A DNA stretch of 64,000 nt from Verrucomicrobia bacterium LW23 (GCA_003054695.1 QAZA01000014.1:41481-105480), one strand, 5' to 3'; positions 1 through 9,995 are shown, counted from the first letter of the stretch. The notes: generated by a model not told the origin, from the letters alone. Numbers and translations: made by a program.

Positions 1-1
1 C

Positions 2-2881
2 AACTGGACCGCCGCCCCGTTCATCGCCGCCGATAACGGCCCGCAGGCCATTGCCGACCATTGCGTGTACGTCGCCAGCACGTGGAAGGAAAAGGTCAAA
101 AAGGGCAGCAAGGACGTGCCCGTTGGCGAGCTGCGGATCACCGCCCAGGCGCTCAACCCCAACAAGCTGGCCGAGGGGACACAGCGCCTTGTCGATACCC
201 CGATCTATCGCGGCCCCATCCCCGACATCAAAGGCGAAGGTGTTGCGGCGGAAGAAGATGCGGACCCCGACCACGACGTGGTGGCCGCCAACGCCAGGCC
301 CGATCCCACAAAAATCAGCGGCCTGGCCGTGCACAACGGCCTCATCGCGGTCAGCTTTGTGGGCCAGGATGGCGTGGCGCTGCTCAACGCCCGTGACGGC
401 GGCAAGCAGGTGGGCCAGATCACCATCAAGGCACCCACCGGCGTGGCGTTTGACGGCAAGGGCCGTCTGCTCGTGCTGAGCGGAAACCGGCTGGTCCGGT
501 ACGAGCCGGTAGGTAGCGATCCGGGCAAAATCCCCGCCCCGGCCACCGTCATCGCGGCCGGGCTGGAGGAGCCGATCGCGCTTACCATCGACGCTGCCAC
601 CGGCAATATCTATATCAGTGATCGCGGCCAGAGCCACCAGGTCAAAGCATTCTCGGCGGACGGCAAGCCGTTCCGCACCATCGGCACCGCCGGTGCGCCC
701 AAGGCCGGGCCGTACGATCGCAACCACATGAACAACCCCTACGGCATTGCCGTGGATGGTACCGGCCGCCTCTGGGTGACGGAGTGCGACTTCCTGCCCA
801 AGCGCATTAGTGTGTGGACCGCCTCCACCGGCACGCTGGAGAAGGCGTTTTACGGCCCCGCCAAGTACGGCGGCGGCGGCACGCTCGATCCGCAGGACCG
901 CAACCGCTACTACTACGCCGACGAAGGCAAGGGCGCCATTGCCTTTAAGCTGGACTGGGAGAACGGCACCTACGAGCCCGAGGCCATCTACATCCGCCGC
1001 ACGCCGGAGACGATGAAGATGCCGTTCCGCTCCGCCGCCGCCGAGACTCCGCTGTACCACAACGGCCGCCGCTACTTCACCAACTGCTACAACGACAACC
1101 CCACCGGCGGCAGCGGCACCACCGTACTGTATCTGGAAGGCAAGGACGGCGTGGCCCGCCCCGTCATCATCGCCGGCAAAGCCGCAAACTGGGACCTGCT
1201 GAAAACCGACGAGATGAAGCCCCACCTGCCCGAGGGCCTGGACTTTAACGCCAAAAACCCGAAGGCCGGACGCGCGTTCTTTCTGTGGACCGACGCGAAT
1301 GGCGACGAGAAGATGGTGCCCGAGGAGCTAAGCTGGCTCCCCGGTGTCGACAGCGGCGGCATGACCGTCATGCCCGACCTGAGCCTGTGCGTGGCGCGGC
1401 TTGACGGTAAAGCCGTGCGCTTCGCCCCCACCGGCTTCACCGAAAGCGGCGTGCCAAAGTACGACCTGACGAAGCCCGAGGTGCGGGCAGAGGGCGTGGA
1501 GAGCTCGCGCAGCAGCGGCGGCAATCAGATGCTGATGACCGACGACGGCCATACCATCGTGTCGCTTGGCATGGCGCCCTTCAGCCCGTACTCGCTCAGC
1601 GGTGCCAAGGATGGCAAGGCGACGTGGAGTTACCCCAATCCGTGGCCCGGTCTGCACGCCAGCCATCACGCGGCGCGGCCGGATCGCCCCGGGCAAGTGA
1701 TTGGCGCTACGCGGCTTATGGGCGGGCTGTTTACGCCGAGGGGAAGCGATGCCGGGCCCATGTGGGCCATCAATGCCAACATGGGCAACTGCTACATCTT
1801 TACGGCGGACGGCCTGTTTGTGACGACGGTATTTCACGACGTGCGCAAGGCGCCCGTGTGGGGCATGCCGCAGGCAGTGCGTAACATGCAGGTCGGCAAC
1901 CTCTCGCTGCACGACGAAAACTTCTGGCCTACCATCGCGCAAACTTCGGATGGCAAAGTGTATATGACGGACGGCGCCCGCTCGTCGCTCGTCCGCCTGG
2001 ACGGCCTGGAGACCGTAAAGCGCCTGCCTGACTCCACCATCACCATCACCGCCGACGACCTGAACAAGGCCCGCGTTGCGCTCATGGCCCGCGAGGCCGA
2101 ACGCCAGGCCGAACGCGGCACGGGCATCCTGAAGGTGGCCTTGCCGAGCGCCGCGCCCGTGGTGGACGGCAAGCTGGAGGACTGGAGCAAAGCGGCGTGG
2201 GTCGACATCGAGAAAGCCGGCGCCGGCGCCAACTTTAACAGCGACGCCCGCCCCTACGACGTGCGCGCCGCCGTGGCCGTGGCGGACGGAAAACTGTTTG
2301 CGGCGTGGAAAACCGTTGATGATGAGGATCTTCTGCGTACAAACAGCGGCGAGATTGCCGAAGCGCCCTTCAAGACAGGCGGCGCGCTCGACATCATGAT
2401 CGGCACCAACCCATCCGCCCCCGCCGACCGCAAGGCGGCCGCGCCCGGGGATGTGCGTCTGCTGATCACCCGCAAGCCGGAAGGGGCCACCGCAAAGGAT
2501 GCCAAGAAGCAGCACTACAAGACGATGGCCGTGCTCTATCGCCCCGTCGTGCCCGGCACTCCGGCGGAGAAGCGCGTGCCCTTCAGCAGCCCGTGGCGCA
2601 CCTTCCACTTTGACCAGGTGACGGACATCAGCGACAAGGTGCAGGTGGCCGACGACGGCAAAGGCGCGTTTGAGATCTCGGTCCCCCTCGACATCCTGGG
2701 CCTCAAGCCCCAGCCCGGAGCGCGCCTGCGCGGCGACATCGGCGTGCTGCGAGGCGTACCCGGCCAGACAACAGCGCGCGTCTACTGGAGCAACAAAGGC
2801 ACCGCCATCGTGTCGGACGTCCCCAGCGAAGCCGAACTCCTGCCCGCCCTCTGGGGCGACTGGGAGTTTGACCGGCCGTAG
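2..2881 (+). CDS. NHL-type beta-propeller protein with C-terminal CBM9-like domain (5' end outside window)
   Basis: The reading frame is open from base 2, so the gene begins before the window; 959 residues are visible. The first two thirds show NHL/SMP-30-like propeller repeats, for example NPYGIAVDGTGRLWVTE and GVAFDGKGRLLVLSGN. About the last 230 residues start with VVDGKLEDWSKA, which resembles the CBM9/DOMON-like sugar-binding modules at the ends of secreted glycan-active enzymes. I infer an exported or periplasmic protein acting on or sensing carbohydrate. The signal peptide, if any, is out of view. A GTG at 65 is an internal in-frame codon and not a convincing start. No catalytic residues could be assigned. 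Confidence 0.8.
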   Translation, partial: NWTAAPFIAADNGPQAIADHCVYVASTWKEKVKKGSKDVPVGELRITAQALNPNKLAEGTQRLVDTPIYRGPIPDIKGEGVAAEEDADPDHDVVAANARPDPTKISGLAVHNGLIAVSFVGQDGVALLNARDGGKQVGQITIKAPTGVAFDGKGRLLVLSGNRLVRYEPVGSDPGKIPAPATVIAAGLEEPIALTIDAATGNIYISDRGQSHQVKAFSADGKPFRTIGTAGAPKAGPYDRNHMNNPYGIAVDGTGRLWVTECDFLPKRISVWTASTGTLEKAFYGPAKYGGGGTLDPQDRNRYYYADEGKGAIAFKLDWENGTYEPEAIYIRRTPETMKMPFRSAAAETPLYHNGRRYFTNCYNDNPTGGSGTTVLYLEGKDGVARPVIIAGKAANWDLLKTDEMKPHLPEGLDFNAKNPKAGRAFFLWTDANGDEKMVPEELSWLPGVDSGGMTVMPDLSLCVARLDGKAVRFAPTGFTESGVPKYDLTKPEVRAEGVESSRSSGGNQMLMTDDGHTIVSLGMAPFSPYSLSGAKDGKATWSYPNPWPGLHASHHAARPDRPGQVIGATRLMGGLFTPRGSDAGPMWAINANMGNCYIFTADGLFVTTVFHDVRKAPVWGMPQAVRNMQVGNLSLHDENFWPTIAQTSDGKVYMTDGARSSLVRLDGLETVKRLPDSTITITADDLNKARVALMAREAERQAERGTGILKVALPSAAPVVDGKLEDWSKAAWVDIEKAGAGANFNSDARPYDVRAAVAVADGKLFAAWKTVDDEDLLRTNSGEIAEAPFKTGGALDIMIGTNPSAPADRKAAAPGDVRLLITRKPEGATAKDAKKQHYKTMAVLYRPVVPGTPAEKRVPFSSPWRTFHFDQVTDISDKVQVADDGKGAFEISVPLDILGLKPQPGARLRGDIGVLRGVPGQTTARVYWSNKGTAIVSDVPSEAELLPALWGDWEFDRP

Positions 2882-2937
2882 GGGAGGGCGAAGGCGGAAG
2901 GGGCAACCACGCATAACCGAATCGCACGAATAAGGGA

Positions 2938-2976
2938 GGGGGAAGCTGTGCATGGATAACATGCACAGCTTCCCCC
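2938..2976. terminator. Strong stem-loop after the NHL gene
   Basis: A perfect 16-bp stem (2938-2953 pairing with 2961-2976) closes a 7-base loop, 57 bases after the stop of the preceding gene. There is no T-run on either side, so intrinsic termination is not certain; it may instead be an mRNA 3'-end stabiliser. The right arm merges directly into the larger inverted repeat that follows. Confidence 0.5.
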
Positions 2977-3097
2977 TCTATCCCCCTTAGCGGCTTTGTC
3001 CCCCTTCGTGCGAAATATTCCCCTCTGTAAGCAACACGGCTACACAGATTTATTTCGCGCGAAGGGGGACAAAGCCGCTAAGGGGGGATAGAGGGGA
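2972..3097. repeat. Long near-perfect inverted repeat, arms about 46 bp
   Basis: The left arm (2972-3017) contains CTTAGCGGCTTTGTCCCCCT and the right arm (3051-3097) carries its complement with only a few mismatches. About 33 bases separate the arms. No ORF with coding character covers them. It lies between the NHL gene and the deacetylase-like gene. It looks like a repetitive palindromic element rather than a simple terminator. It is followed by CTGTGTGATCCGTGGTTAAA (around 3160-3180), a member of the intergenic repeat family also seen near 7.4, 21.8 and 29.8 kb. Confidence 0.75.
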
Positions 3098-3363
3098 GAT
3101 GAACTGGCAGGGCGAGGGGGAGGGCTGCAGTAAGTTCCCGTCCCCTTCCGTGAAATCTGTGTGATCCGTGGTTAAAAGGATCCCCTCCGCTTCGATTTGG
3201 AGTCGTGACAGTGGTGGTTGCACTCCCTCTTTTATCGCGAACGATCACACCATTGATCTTGCGCTCGGGGCGCGATTCTGTAACTATCGCTTCGATGCGG
3301 GCAATCGATCGCGACGCGCGGCGAGTCTCCATCTCGCTCCGTTGCCCTGCCTCTTTCCTCGCT

Positions 3364-4854
3364 ATGTTCCGACTTTTCCGCTCCCGCTTCCGGCTTACCA
3401 TTGCCGCTGCACTCTCCGTCGCGCTTGTCGCGCCCTCGCCTCTCCCCGTTGCGGCGCAGGATTCCCCCGACGGCACGGCCGCCACCGCCGATGCTCCGCC
3501 CGTCGCCATCCCCAAAAAGCGCTACAAGCTGGAGGACCTGCCGCGCGATGCGAACGGCTATCTGCTTCCCGCTGTTTGGGATATCATGGAGGAGCAGGCC
3601 AAGGCGGCGCCCCGCTCCAACGAGGCGCGGGTATTTGCGGAGCGGCATGTGTACCAGCAGTACTACAAGCAGTACGCCGGGTGGACGGCACCCGCCCCAC
3701 TCCCCGTCACCGCCGGTCGCCTGCGCAACCTGCCGGACATCCCCACGCAACCCCGCTTTGCCATTACGGACCCGGTATGGCCGGAGAAGGCCGGCCAGGC
3801 CGCCGTGTGCATGTGGGAGGACGACAAGCTGGCGGCTATCAGCGTGGGTGTGGACGACAACAACGCGATGGATTTGCCCTACTGGCGCCTGCTCTCTAAA
3901 AAGTACAACGGCATCAAGATAACCTGGTACCTCATCACCCACAACATCGGCGGCGTGGTAAGCAAGGGCCGCGTGGTGGGGGCCGGCAAGTGGGAGACGT
4001 GGCAGGCGATGCTGGATGAAGGCTATCACCTTGGATCGCACAGCGTTACCCATAACCATTGTCCGGTGCCTGCGGATGGCTGGCCCGGCCCGGACTTTGA
4101 GGCGGCCGAATCGGCGCGCTCTCTGGACGCCAACCTGAAGGGCCAGCGCACGCTGGTGTTTGCCTATCCCGGCAGCGGCGTGCAAGTGTTTGCGCCGCAT
4201 CGTGTTAAGGGGCAGAACTATATGCGCCCGTCCGTCGCCAAATATTATATTGCGGCGCGCGGCGGCGGCGGCAAGGCGATCAACCGCGCCAACATGATCG
4301 ACTACATGAGCGTGGCCTCCACCACCGGCGCGGTTCCGCTGCTGCTCGATCCCAACAACAAGACGGCGCCGGATCAGAATCTGCACAATCTTTTTGCGGC
4401 GGATCCCAAGCACACCTACCACGATTTCTATCGCGGCTGGGCGGATGTGTTTATTCACTTCATCAACAACGGCAAGGACTTCGAGAAGAATCCCTTTAAC
4501 GTGGCGTTTGAAAAAATCTTCGCCTTTATCGACGCCAATCGAGATAAGCTCTGGCACGCGTACTTCGACGAAATCGCTCGCTACGCCGCGGAGCGCGATG
4601 CGGCCACGCTGACGGTCGACGAGGCGACCGACGCCGTCATCAAGCTCACCCTTGTCACCAAAATGGAGCCCGCGCTTTTTGACTACCCGCTAAGCGTAAA
4701 AGTGCGCCTGCCCGCCACGTGGAAAGGCTTCAGCGCCAAACAGAACGGCAACCTGGTGACCGGCGTGGAACTGCAGCACGAGGGAGGCTCCTTTGCCATG
4801 CTCAAAATCGTGCCCGATCGCGGCCAGGTGACGCTGACGCCGGCCGGCAAGTAA
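3364..4854 (+). CDS. Exported polysaccharide-deacetylase-like protein
   Basis: The product is 496 aa. The ATG at 3364 was chosen because it starts a textbook signal peptide (MFRLFRSRFRLTIAAALSVA, cleavage near AAQD). The frame is open further upstream to a GTG at 3205, but that part lacks protein character. NodB-like motifs are visible: SVGVDDN, then GSHSVTHNH (metal-binding His pair), then FAYPGSG. These suggest a metal-dependent de-N-acetylase or related carbohydrate esterase acting outside the cytoplasm. The sequence is divergent, so substrate is unknown. It sits near glycan-related genes but on its own transcript. Confidence 0.75.
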   Translation: MFRLFRSRFRLTIAAALSVALVAPSPLPVAAQDSPDGTAATADAPPVAIPKKRYKLEDLPRDANGYLLPAVWDIMEEQAKAAPRSNEARVFAERHVYQQYYKQYAGWTAPAPLPVTAGRLRNLPDIPTQPRFAITDPVWPEKAGQAAVCMWEDDKLAAISVGVDDNNAMDLPYWRLLSKKYNGIKITWYLITHNIGGVVSKGRVVGAGKWETWQAMLDEGYHLGSHSVTHNHCPVPADGWPGPDFEAAESARSLDANLKGQRTLVFAYPGSGVQVFAPHRVKGQNYMRPSVAKYYIAARGGGGKAINRANMIDYMSVASTTGAVPLLLDPNNKTAPDQNLHNLFAADPKHTYHDFYRGWADVFIHFINNGKDFEKNPFNVAFEKIFAFIDANRDKLWHAYFDEIARYAAERDAATLTVDEATDAVIKLTLVTKMEPALFDYPLSVKVRLPATWKGFSAKQNGNLVTGVELQHEGGSFAMLKIVPDRGQVTLTPAGK

Positions 4855-4980
4855 GCGTGGGCGCGTGCTCAGGCGTTCCCACTGGACAGAAGCCGCGCAG
4901 GTGCGCTATGAGCAAAAGCGGGACGAGCATCGCAACGCCTGGGCGGGTTGCCAGTCGCCCGCCCAAAACCGCGCACGCCT

Positions 4981-5997
4981 ATGCCCGACGACACGCCGCC
5001 CCGCTCCATCTACTCGCCCGTAAAGCCGGAGAACGAAGCCGCGCCCCGCAAGGGCCGCAAAAGCGGCGGCCCGGCGCCGGAGCAAATGGTGGCCTGGTGG
5101 CAGCGCCTGCTGATGTGGGTGCTGTGGCTCGGATTTCTGGCGCTCGCGTTCTCCAACACGGAGAGTGGCGACGGCTTTACGGTAATGGAGAGCCTGCTGC
5201 TTTTTGCCGCGGCCGGCGTTACCATCTGGTCGTACATCGATCCTCGGGGCGGCGACGCCATCTTTTTTGAGAGCGCGGCGGACCTGGAAGGCGAGTTTGA
5301 GTCGCGCACCAACTGGGCGATGATGCTGCTCGGCGCCCTGCTCACCCTCGGCGGCGTGGCCGGCTTTATGCGCACCGCGTTTGACTATTTCCGAGGTTTC
5401 AGCACGCTGTGGGGTATCCTGGAGGACATGGGGACCTTTGTCGTCAAGTTCTGGCTGCAGTTTGTGGTGGGGGTTATCGGCGTGGACTGCACCGAAGGCT
5501 CGCGTTTGTATATCCTTATGGTTCTGCTACTTCCGGGCGGAATCCTCTTTCTCGCCACGCTTATCCCGTTCCTTTGCCGGGGCGTGCCGTACCGCATCTC
5601 GGCTGACGCGCCGGCGGGCAAGGAAGGGGAGGGGGGCGCGCAACTGCTGGAGTTTTGGCACCGCGGCAAGTGGCTACCCCTTGCGCCCGAGCACTTTGGC
5701 AAGATAGTAGCCGATTCGGAGGAGATCGTTTTCTCGGAGCCCACAGTGTCGACGCCGGATGCCGTGACGGAGGTCGGCCTTCCCCTGGGCCGCGTCTTCT
5801 CCCGCAAGCTGGGCACGCGTGTCAAGCCGGGCGTCCTCTCTCGCTTCTTCCACAAAAAGCTGGTCGCATCCGGCTATAAGATCAGGTTTGCCGACGGGGA
5901 GGAGGACAGCCTGTCGTGGACGGCGACGAAGGCGGATGCGGTGGCAGGCACGCCTTCCCTTTCCGCGGAGGCTGCTCCGCCCATTCCGCAAGGTTGA
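4981..5997 (+). CDS. Membrane protein of unknown function
   Basis: The product is 338 aa from the ATG at 4981; a TTG 33 bases earlier is possible but adds only a basic, proline-rich stretch. At least four hydrophobic segments are visible: LLMWVLWLGFLALAF, then ESLLLFAAAGVTIW, then MMLLGALLTLGGVAGF, and LYILMVLLLPGGILFLATLI. The last third (from about residue 210) is hydrophilic and presumably cytosolic. I do not recognise a family. It lies 126 bases after the deacetylase-like gene and 66 bases before the oligogalacturonate-lyase-like gene on the same strand, so co-transcription is possible. Confidence 0.65.
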   Translation: MPDDTPPRSIYSPVKPENEAAPRKGRKSGGPAPEQMVAWWQRLLMWVLWLGFLALAFSNTESGDGFTVMESLLLFAAAGVTIWSYIDPRGGDAIFFESAADLEGEFESRTNWAMMLLGALLTLGGVAGFMRTAFDYFRGFSTLWGILEDMGTFVVKFWLQFVVGVIGVDCTEGSRLYILMVLLLPGGILFLATLIPFLCRGVPYRISADAPAGKEGEGGAQLLEFWHRGKWLPLAPEHFGKIVADSEEIVFSEPTVSTPDAVTEVGLPLGRVFSRKLGTRVKPGVLSRFFHKKLVASGYKIRFADGEEDSLSWTATKADAVAGTPSLSAEAAPPIPQG

Positions 5998-6063
5998 GCA
6001 TGGAAATGGGCGCATGCAGGTAAAGTTATTGCATAGCATTATAGCTTTTGCTTTAATCGCTGC

Positions 6064-7206
6064 ATGAACCTGAAGACTCCGGAGACGTCCCGCCTGTTCA
6101 CGCGCTGGCAGAATCCCGCCAACGGGGTAGAGAGCTACATCCTGACGGAGAGGCCGGCGCCGGTGCAAAAGTCCCTCTACTACATCAACCGCAGCTTTAC
6201 CGATTGCGGACGGTATCTCTGGGTCTCCTGCATGTTTGTGCCGAAGGGCGGGCGCCTGGTGAACCCCGTGTATGGCGTCGTGGACTTTGAGCGCGACGAG
6301 TTTCGCGTGTACCACGAGACGCAGTCGCCCGCCACGGCAGCAGTGGATTTGAAGACGGGCGAAGTGTACTGGATCAACGGCCTGGAGATCTGGAAGCGCG
6401 GTCCGCTGGAAGGCGACGAGCCGGTGCGCGTCAACACCATCCCGGCGGAGATCGCGAAGGGGCGCTTTCCCGAGCAGATCGCGACGCACATGACCTTCTC
6501 GGCGGACGGGAAGTCGCTGAACCTGGACGCCCGGTTTTACCGCGATTGCTACATCGGCGAGATTCCGCTCGATGGCTCCCCCGTCAAAGTGTGGGAGCAG
6601 CGCCCCGGCTGGTACAACCACGCGCAGTTCAGCCCCACGGACCCGGGCGCCATCCTGTTTGCCAACGAGTTTTGGCAGGAGAACGCGGCGATCCCCTTCG
6701 ACGGCCTGCGCCCCTACCACCGCATGTGGCTTATCCGCCGCGGCAAGCCCGCGCGCCCTGTGTTAAACGAGCCGGTAAGCCACAGCGGCCACGAGTGGTG
6801 GGACGCGGATGGCAAGCACATCTGGTACCTGCACTACGGCGTGGGCATCAAAAAGGTGGAGGTAGCCACCGGCGCCGAAACGCTCGTGTGGGCCGACAAC
6901 AAGGCGAAGTATCCCACCCTCTCCCACGCCTACACGGACGCCGCCAGCCGCTACCTGGTGGCCGACGCGATGCATTTGCCCGCCCCCGCGGATTGCATTG
7001 TCTGTTTCCGCAACATCGCAACCGGCAAGGACATCGAGATCGTGAACCGCCCCCCGCTCGCCGCCCACCTGCTGCAATGCGGCCACCTGCATCCGCACCC
7101 GCAATTCTGTTGCAGCGACAAATACATCTGCCACACCACCACCGTCCACGACCGCGTGGACATAGCCCTCGTCCCCACCGCCCCGCTGGCCGAACGCACG
7201 GCTTAG
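6064..7206 (+). CDS. Oligogalacturonate-lyase-like (PL22-type) beta-propeller protein
   Basis: The product is 380 aa, the size of PL22 oligogalacturonide lyases, with no signal peptide, as expected for a cytoplasmic enzyme. Family-like features include WYNHAQFSPTDPGAILFANE, then HSGHEWWDADGKHIWYLHYG, and a late HLHPHPQF His cluster; in PL22 enzymes several such His residues bind a metal at the centre of a seven-bladed propeller. The expected reaction is beta-elimination of unsaturated or saturated digalacturonate to DKI, feeding the KDG pathway. This fits the KDG-kinase-like gene at 32.4 kb. Substrate assignment is by similarity in my memory and remains unproven. Confidence 0.72.
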   Translation: MNLKTPETSRLFTRWQNPANGVESYILTERPAPVQKSLYYINRSFTDCGRYLWVSCMFVPKGGRLVNPVYGVVDFERDEFRVYHETQSPATAAVDLKTGEVYWINGLEIWKRGPLEGDEPVRVNTIPAEIAKGRFPEQIATHMTFSADGKSLNLDARFYRDCYIGEIPLDGSPVKVWEQRPGWYNHAQFSPTDPGAILFANEFWQENAAIPFDGLRPYHRMWLIRRGKPARPVLNEPVSHSGHEWWDADGKHIWYLHYGVGIKKVEVATGAETLVWADNKAKYPTLSHAYTDAASRYLVADAMHLPAPADCIVCFRNIATGKDIEIVNRPPLAAHLLQCGHLHPHPQFCCSDKYICHTTTVHDRVDIALVPTAPLAERTA

Positions 7207-8169
7207 GGGAAGGGCAGGGGAAGGTGGCGGCAAATGCGTGAAACCAGTATCGCGCTCCACCACGGGTTGCCGCGAGGCAAAGCCACGTGCCTGATTTCAC
7301 GCAAAGGCCGCGAACGGGGGAAGCTGAATAGCCATAACAGGAAGCTTGCTTATTCTATTTCCGATCCCCCGTTCGTCCCCTCTGTAAATTTCGTGTGTTT
7401 CGTGGGTAAAAAATCTCCTTTTCCACAGCGGGCGATCAATTTATCACTTTCTTTACGAATCCGCTTGCATAACGCCACTCGTTCCGTATCGTGGGGAGCG
7501 TCGCTTTACAGCCTTTGCTATTGCACGGGCGGCGGCATTGTCGTCTCGTTTGGGCGCTTTCCCATTAAGCGCAGCAGACCGATGGCATTCTCAATCAACA
7601 ACTTAAACCTTGGTCGTCAAGGTGATGACGACAGGCTGACTGACTGGGCTTCACGCGCTTTTCACGGAAGATTTTCGTGTATTAACCTAAACCCACGTTG
7701 CGCTGCTCCTTTTGCTGCGCCGCGTTTGTGATTCGCGCCACGGTTCCGGTTTTTCAGCATCGTGCTTTATTGTTCAGGGAGCTTTGTCGGAGGGTAACAG
7801 ACGTTCGTCTTTGCCCGTGCAGTTGAGATTATCCGGCCTCTTCCGTTCTTCCTCACCAGCTTCGCGCGGCAATACCGCAGCATAGCCTGGCCACTGGTCC
7901 ATCTTTTCCTCATTTTCACGACATACTAAGTCAAGCTGTTGGCACCGTTAAGGTTACGCAATGCCGCGGCGCACTGTTTCCCGGTTTTACCGTGGGCGGC
8001 GTGTCGACATCGCAATGCGCCGCCTCCATCACCGCCAGCCGGGCAAGATGCTGAAAGAGAGGAGGTTAGAGCCAGCCAGCGACAGGGAAAGCAAAGCAAG
8101 CCGGATCGACGACCGCCCGCATCTCCTCCCCCCAGTAACGCACCCGCATTCCCCCCTCATTATTCCCCC
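7207..8169. other. Long non-coding stretch upstream of rpsA
   Basis: No convincing gene is seen in 963 bases. An inverted repeat pairs CGAACGGGGGA (7311-7321) with TCCCCCGTTCG (7365-7375). It is followed at about 7385-7415 by the intergenic repeat TTCGTGTGTTTCGTGGGTAA. The rest should hold the promoter and leader of ribosomal protein S1, but I cannot place a promoter confidently. An ORF at 7234-7731 covers the repeats and is judged spurious. Confidence 0.6.
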
Positions 8170-9855
8170 ATGAGCACAGTGATGGCAGAACTGCTCGGTA
8201 AGTCCCTCCGTACTTACTCCGAAGGCAGCATTGTTAAAGGTCGCATCATCGAAAAGCGCGCCAGCGAAGTCCTCGTCGACATCGGCTACAAGTCCGAAGG
8301 CGTGATCTCCCTCGGCGAATTCGATGACTCCCAGGCCCTCCAGGTCGGCGACGAAGTCGAAGTGCTCCTCGAGCGCCTGGAAAACGACGAAGGCATGGTC
8401 GTTCTCTCCAAGGAGAAGGCCGCCCAGAAGCAGAACTGGGAGAAGATCGTCAAAATCTACGAAGAAGGCGGCCTTATCACCGGTAAGGTGAAGGCAGTCG
8501 TCAAGGGCGGCCTGATGCTCAACGTCGGCGTCGAGGCGTTCCTGCCCGGCAGCCAGATCGACATCGTGGCGCCGAAGAATCTCAAGGAATTTGAGAACCA
8601 GACGCTGACCTGCAAAGTCGTCAAGATCAACGAAGAGCGCAAGAACGTCGTGCTCTCCCGGCGCGAGATCATTGAGGCCGAACGCGCCGAAAAGCGCGCC
8701 CGCCTGCTCGGCCAGATCGAGAAGAACAGCATCGTCAAGGGCACCGTCAAGAACATCACCGACTTCGGTGCGTTCATCGACCTCGACGGCCTGGACGGCC
8801 TGCTCCACATCACCGACATGTCATGGAGCCGCCTCAACCATCCTTCGGAGATCCTGAAGGTGGGTGCGGAGATCGAAGTGATCGTGCTCGACATCGACCG
8901 CGAGAAAGAGCGCGTTTCCCTGGGCCTGAAGCAGAAGAGCGAAAACCCGTGGGACAAGATCATCGAGAAGTACCCCGTGGGCATGAAGGTCAAGGGCAAA
9001 GTCACCAACCTCGTCCCCTACGGCGCCTTCATCGAGCTCGAGCCCGGCATCGAAGGCCTCGTGCACGTCTCCGAGCTCTCGTGGACCAAGCGCATCGCCC
9101 GCCCCGCGGACGTGCTCACGCTTGGCCAGGAGATCGACGCGCAGGTCATCGGCGTCTCCAAGGACGACCAGAAGGTCTCCCTCTCCGTCCGCCAGGTGGA
9201 CACCAACCCGTGGGAGGAAGTCTCCGCCAAGTACCCTGTGGGCACCACCGTTAAGGGTAAGGTCCGCAACCTCACCGCCTACGGCGCTTTCATCGAGATC
9301 GAAGAAGGCATCGACGGCATGATCCACGTGTCCGACCTCTCCTGGACGCGCAAGATCAATCACCCGAGCGAAATGCTGAAGAAGGGCGACGAAGTGGAAG
9401 CGCTTGTCATGGAAATCGACAAGAGCAACCAGCGCATCTCCCTCTCCATGAAGGCTTTGGCTGATGATCCGTGGAAGAGCATCGAGCAGAAGTACAAGAT
9501 GGGCGACGTCGTCTCCGGCAAGGTCAGCAAGGTCGCCAGCTTTGGCGCCTTCATCCAGCTGGAAGAAGAAATCGATGGCCTGGTGCACATCTCGCAGATC
9601 TCCAACGAGCGCGTGGAAAAGGTGAAGGACGTGCTGAAGGTCGGTCAGGACGTGACCGCCCGCGTCATCAAGGTGGACAAGGGCGAGCGCCGCATCGGCC
9701 TCTCCATCAAGGCCGCCGACTACACCCCCGAGCAGCTGGAGCGCGAGAAGCTCACCCTCGAAGCCCTCAAGCCCGGCGAAGACCTCGGCTCCCTGGAGCA
9801 CGCCTTCGACAACGCCGGCCTGGAAGACTACCGCCCCGGCGAAAAGAAGCGCTAG
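8170..9855 (+). CDS. rpsA: 30S ribosomal protein S1
   Basis: The product is 561 aa, close to the usual length of S1 (E. coli 557), and carries six consecutive S1 RNA-binding repeats. Repeats 3-6 show the canonical pattern, for example VKGTVKNITDFGAFIDLDG, VKGKVTNLVPYGAFIELEPG, VKGKVRNLTAYGAFIEIEEG and VSGKVSKVASFGAFIQLEEE. S1 binds mRNA leaders and the 30S subunit and helps initiation, which matters in a genome with weak Shine-Dalgarno sites such as this. The ATG at 8170 was chosen because the family N-terminus begins there; an upstream extension to 7939 lacks conservation. It appears to be a single-gene unit with a strong terminator. Confidence 0.97.
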   Translation: MSTVMAELLGKSLRTYSEGSIVKGRIIEKRASEVLVDIGYKSEGVISLGEFDDSQALQVGDEVEVLLERLENDEGMVVLSKEKAAQKQNWEKIVKIYEEGGLITGKVKAVVKGGLMLNVGVEAFLPGSQIDIVAPKNLKEFENQTLTCKVVKINEERKNVVLSRREIIEAERAEKRARLLGQIEKNSIVKGTVKNITDFGAFIDLDGLDGLLHITDMSWSRLNHPSEILKVGAEIEVIVLDIDREKERVSLGLKQKSENPWDKIIEKYPVGMKVKGKVTNLVPYGAFIELEPGIEGLVHVSELSWTKRIARPADVLTLGQEIDAQVIGVSKDDQKVSLSVRQVDTNPWEEVSAKYPVGTTVKGKVRNLTAYGAFIEIEEGIDGMIHVSDLSWTRKINHPSEMLKKGDEVEALVMEIDKSNQRISLSMKALADDPWKSIEQKYKMGDVVSGKVSKVASFGAFIQLEEEIDGLVHISQISNERVEKVKDVLKVGQDVTARVIKVDKGERRIGLSIKAADYTPEQLEREKLTLEALKPGEDLGSLEHAFDNAGLEDYRPGEKKR

Positions 9856-9883
9856 CAACGCGGGGTGTCGCATCCCTGTTGCT

Positions 9884-9906
9884 GACGGGCCCTTCGGGGG
9901 CCCGTC
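9884..9906 (+). terminator. Stem-loop just after rpsA
   Basis: GACGGGCCC (9884-9892) pairs perfectly with GGGCCCGTC (9898-9906) around a 5-base loop, 28 bases after the rpsA stop. There is no U-tract, so it may work together with the second hairpin 50 bases downstream. Confidence 0.5.
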
Positions 9907-9955
9907 GCGGCGGAGGGGATGGCGCCTCTCGTGGTCTTACCTGCAGTTATTCACG

Positions 9956-9995
9956 ACAACCGTCGGCAGCGATGCCGGCGGTTGTTTTGCTTTTT
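9956..9995 (+). terminator. Intrinsic terminator of rpsA
   Basis: A 12-bp stem (9956-9967 with 9974-9985, one G-U wobble) closes a 6-base loop and is followed by TTTGCTTTTT. This is a classical rho-independent terminator on the plus strand. Confidence 0.85.

Noticed and set aside
1328..2962. 544-aa minus-strand open frame opposite the NHL protein
   Set aside because: It is a high-GC shadow with His/Arg/Gly-rich, motif-free translation; the plus strand has clear propeller repeats.
7234..7731. 165-aa open frame upstream of rpsA
   Set aside because: It runs through an inverted repeat and the 'cgtgtgtttcgtgg' intergenic repeat; the peptide has no protein character.
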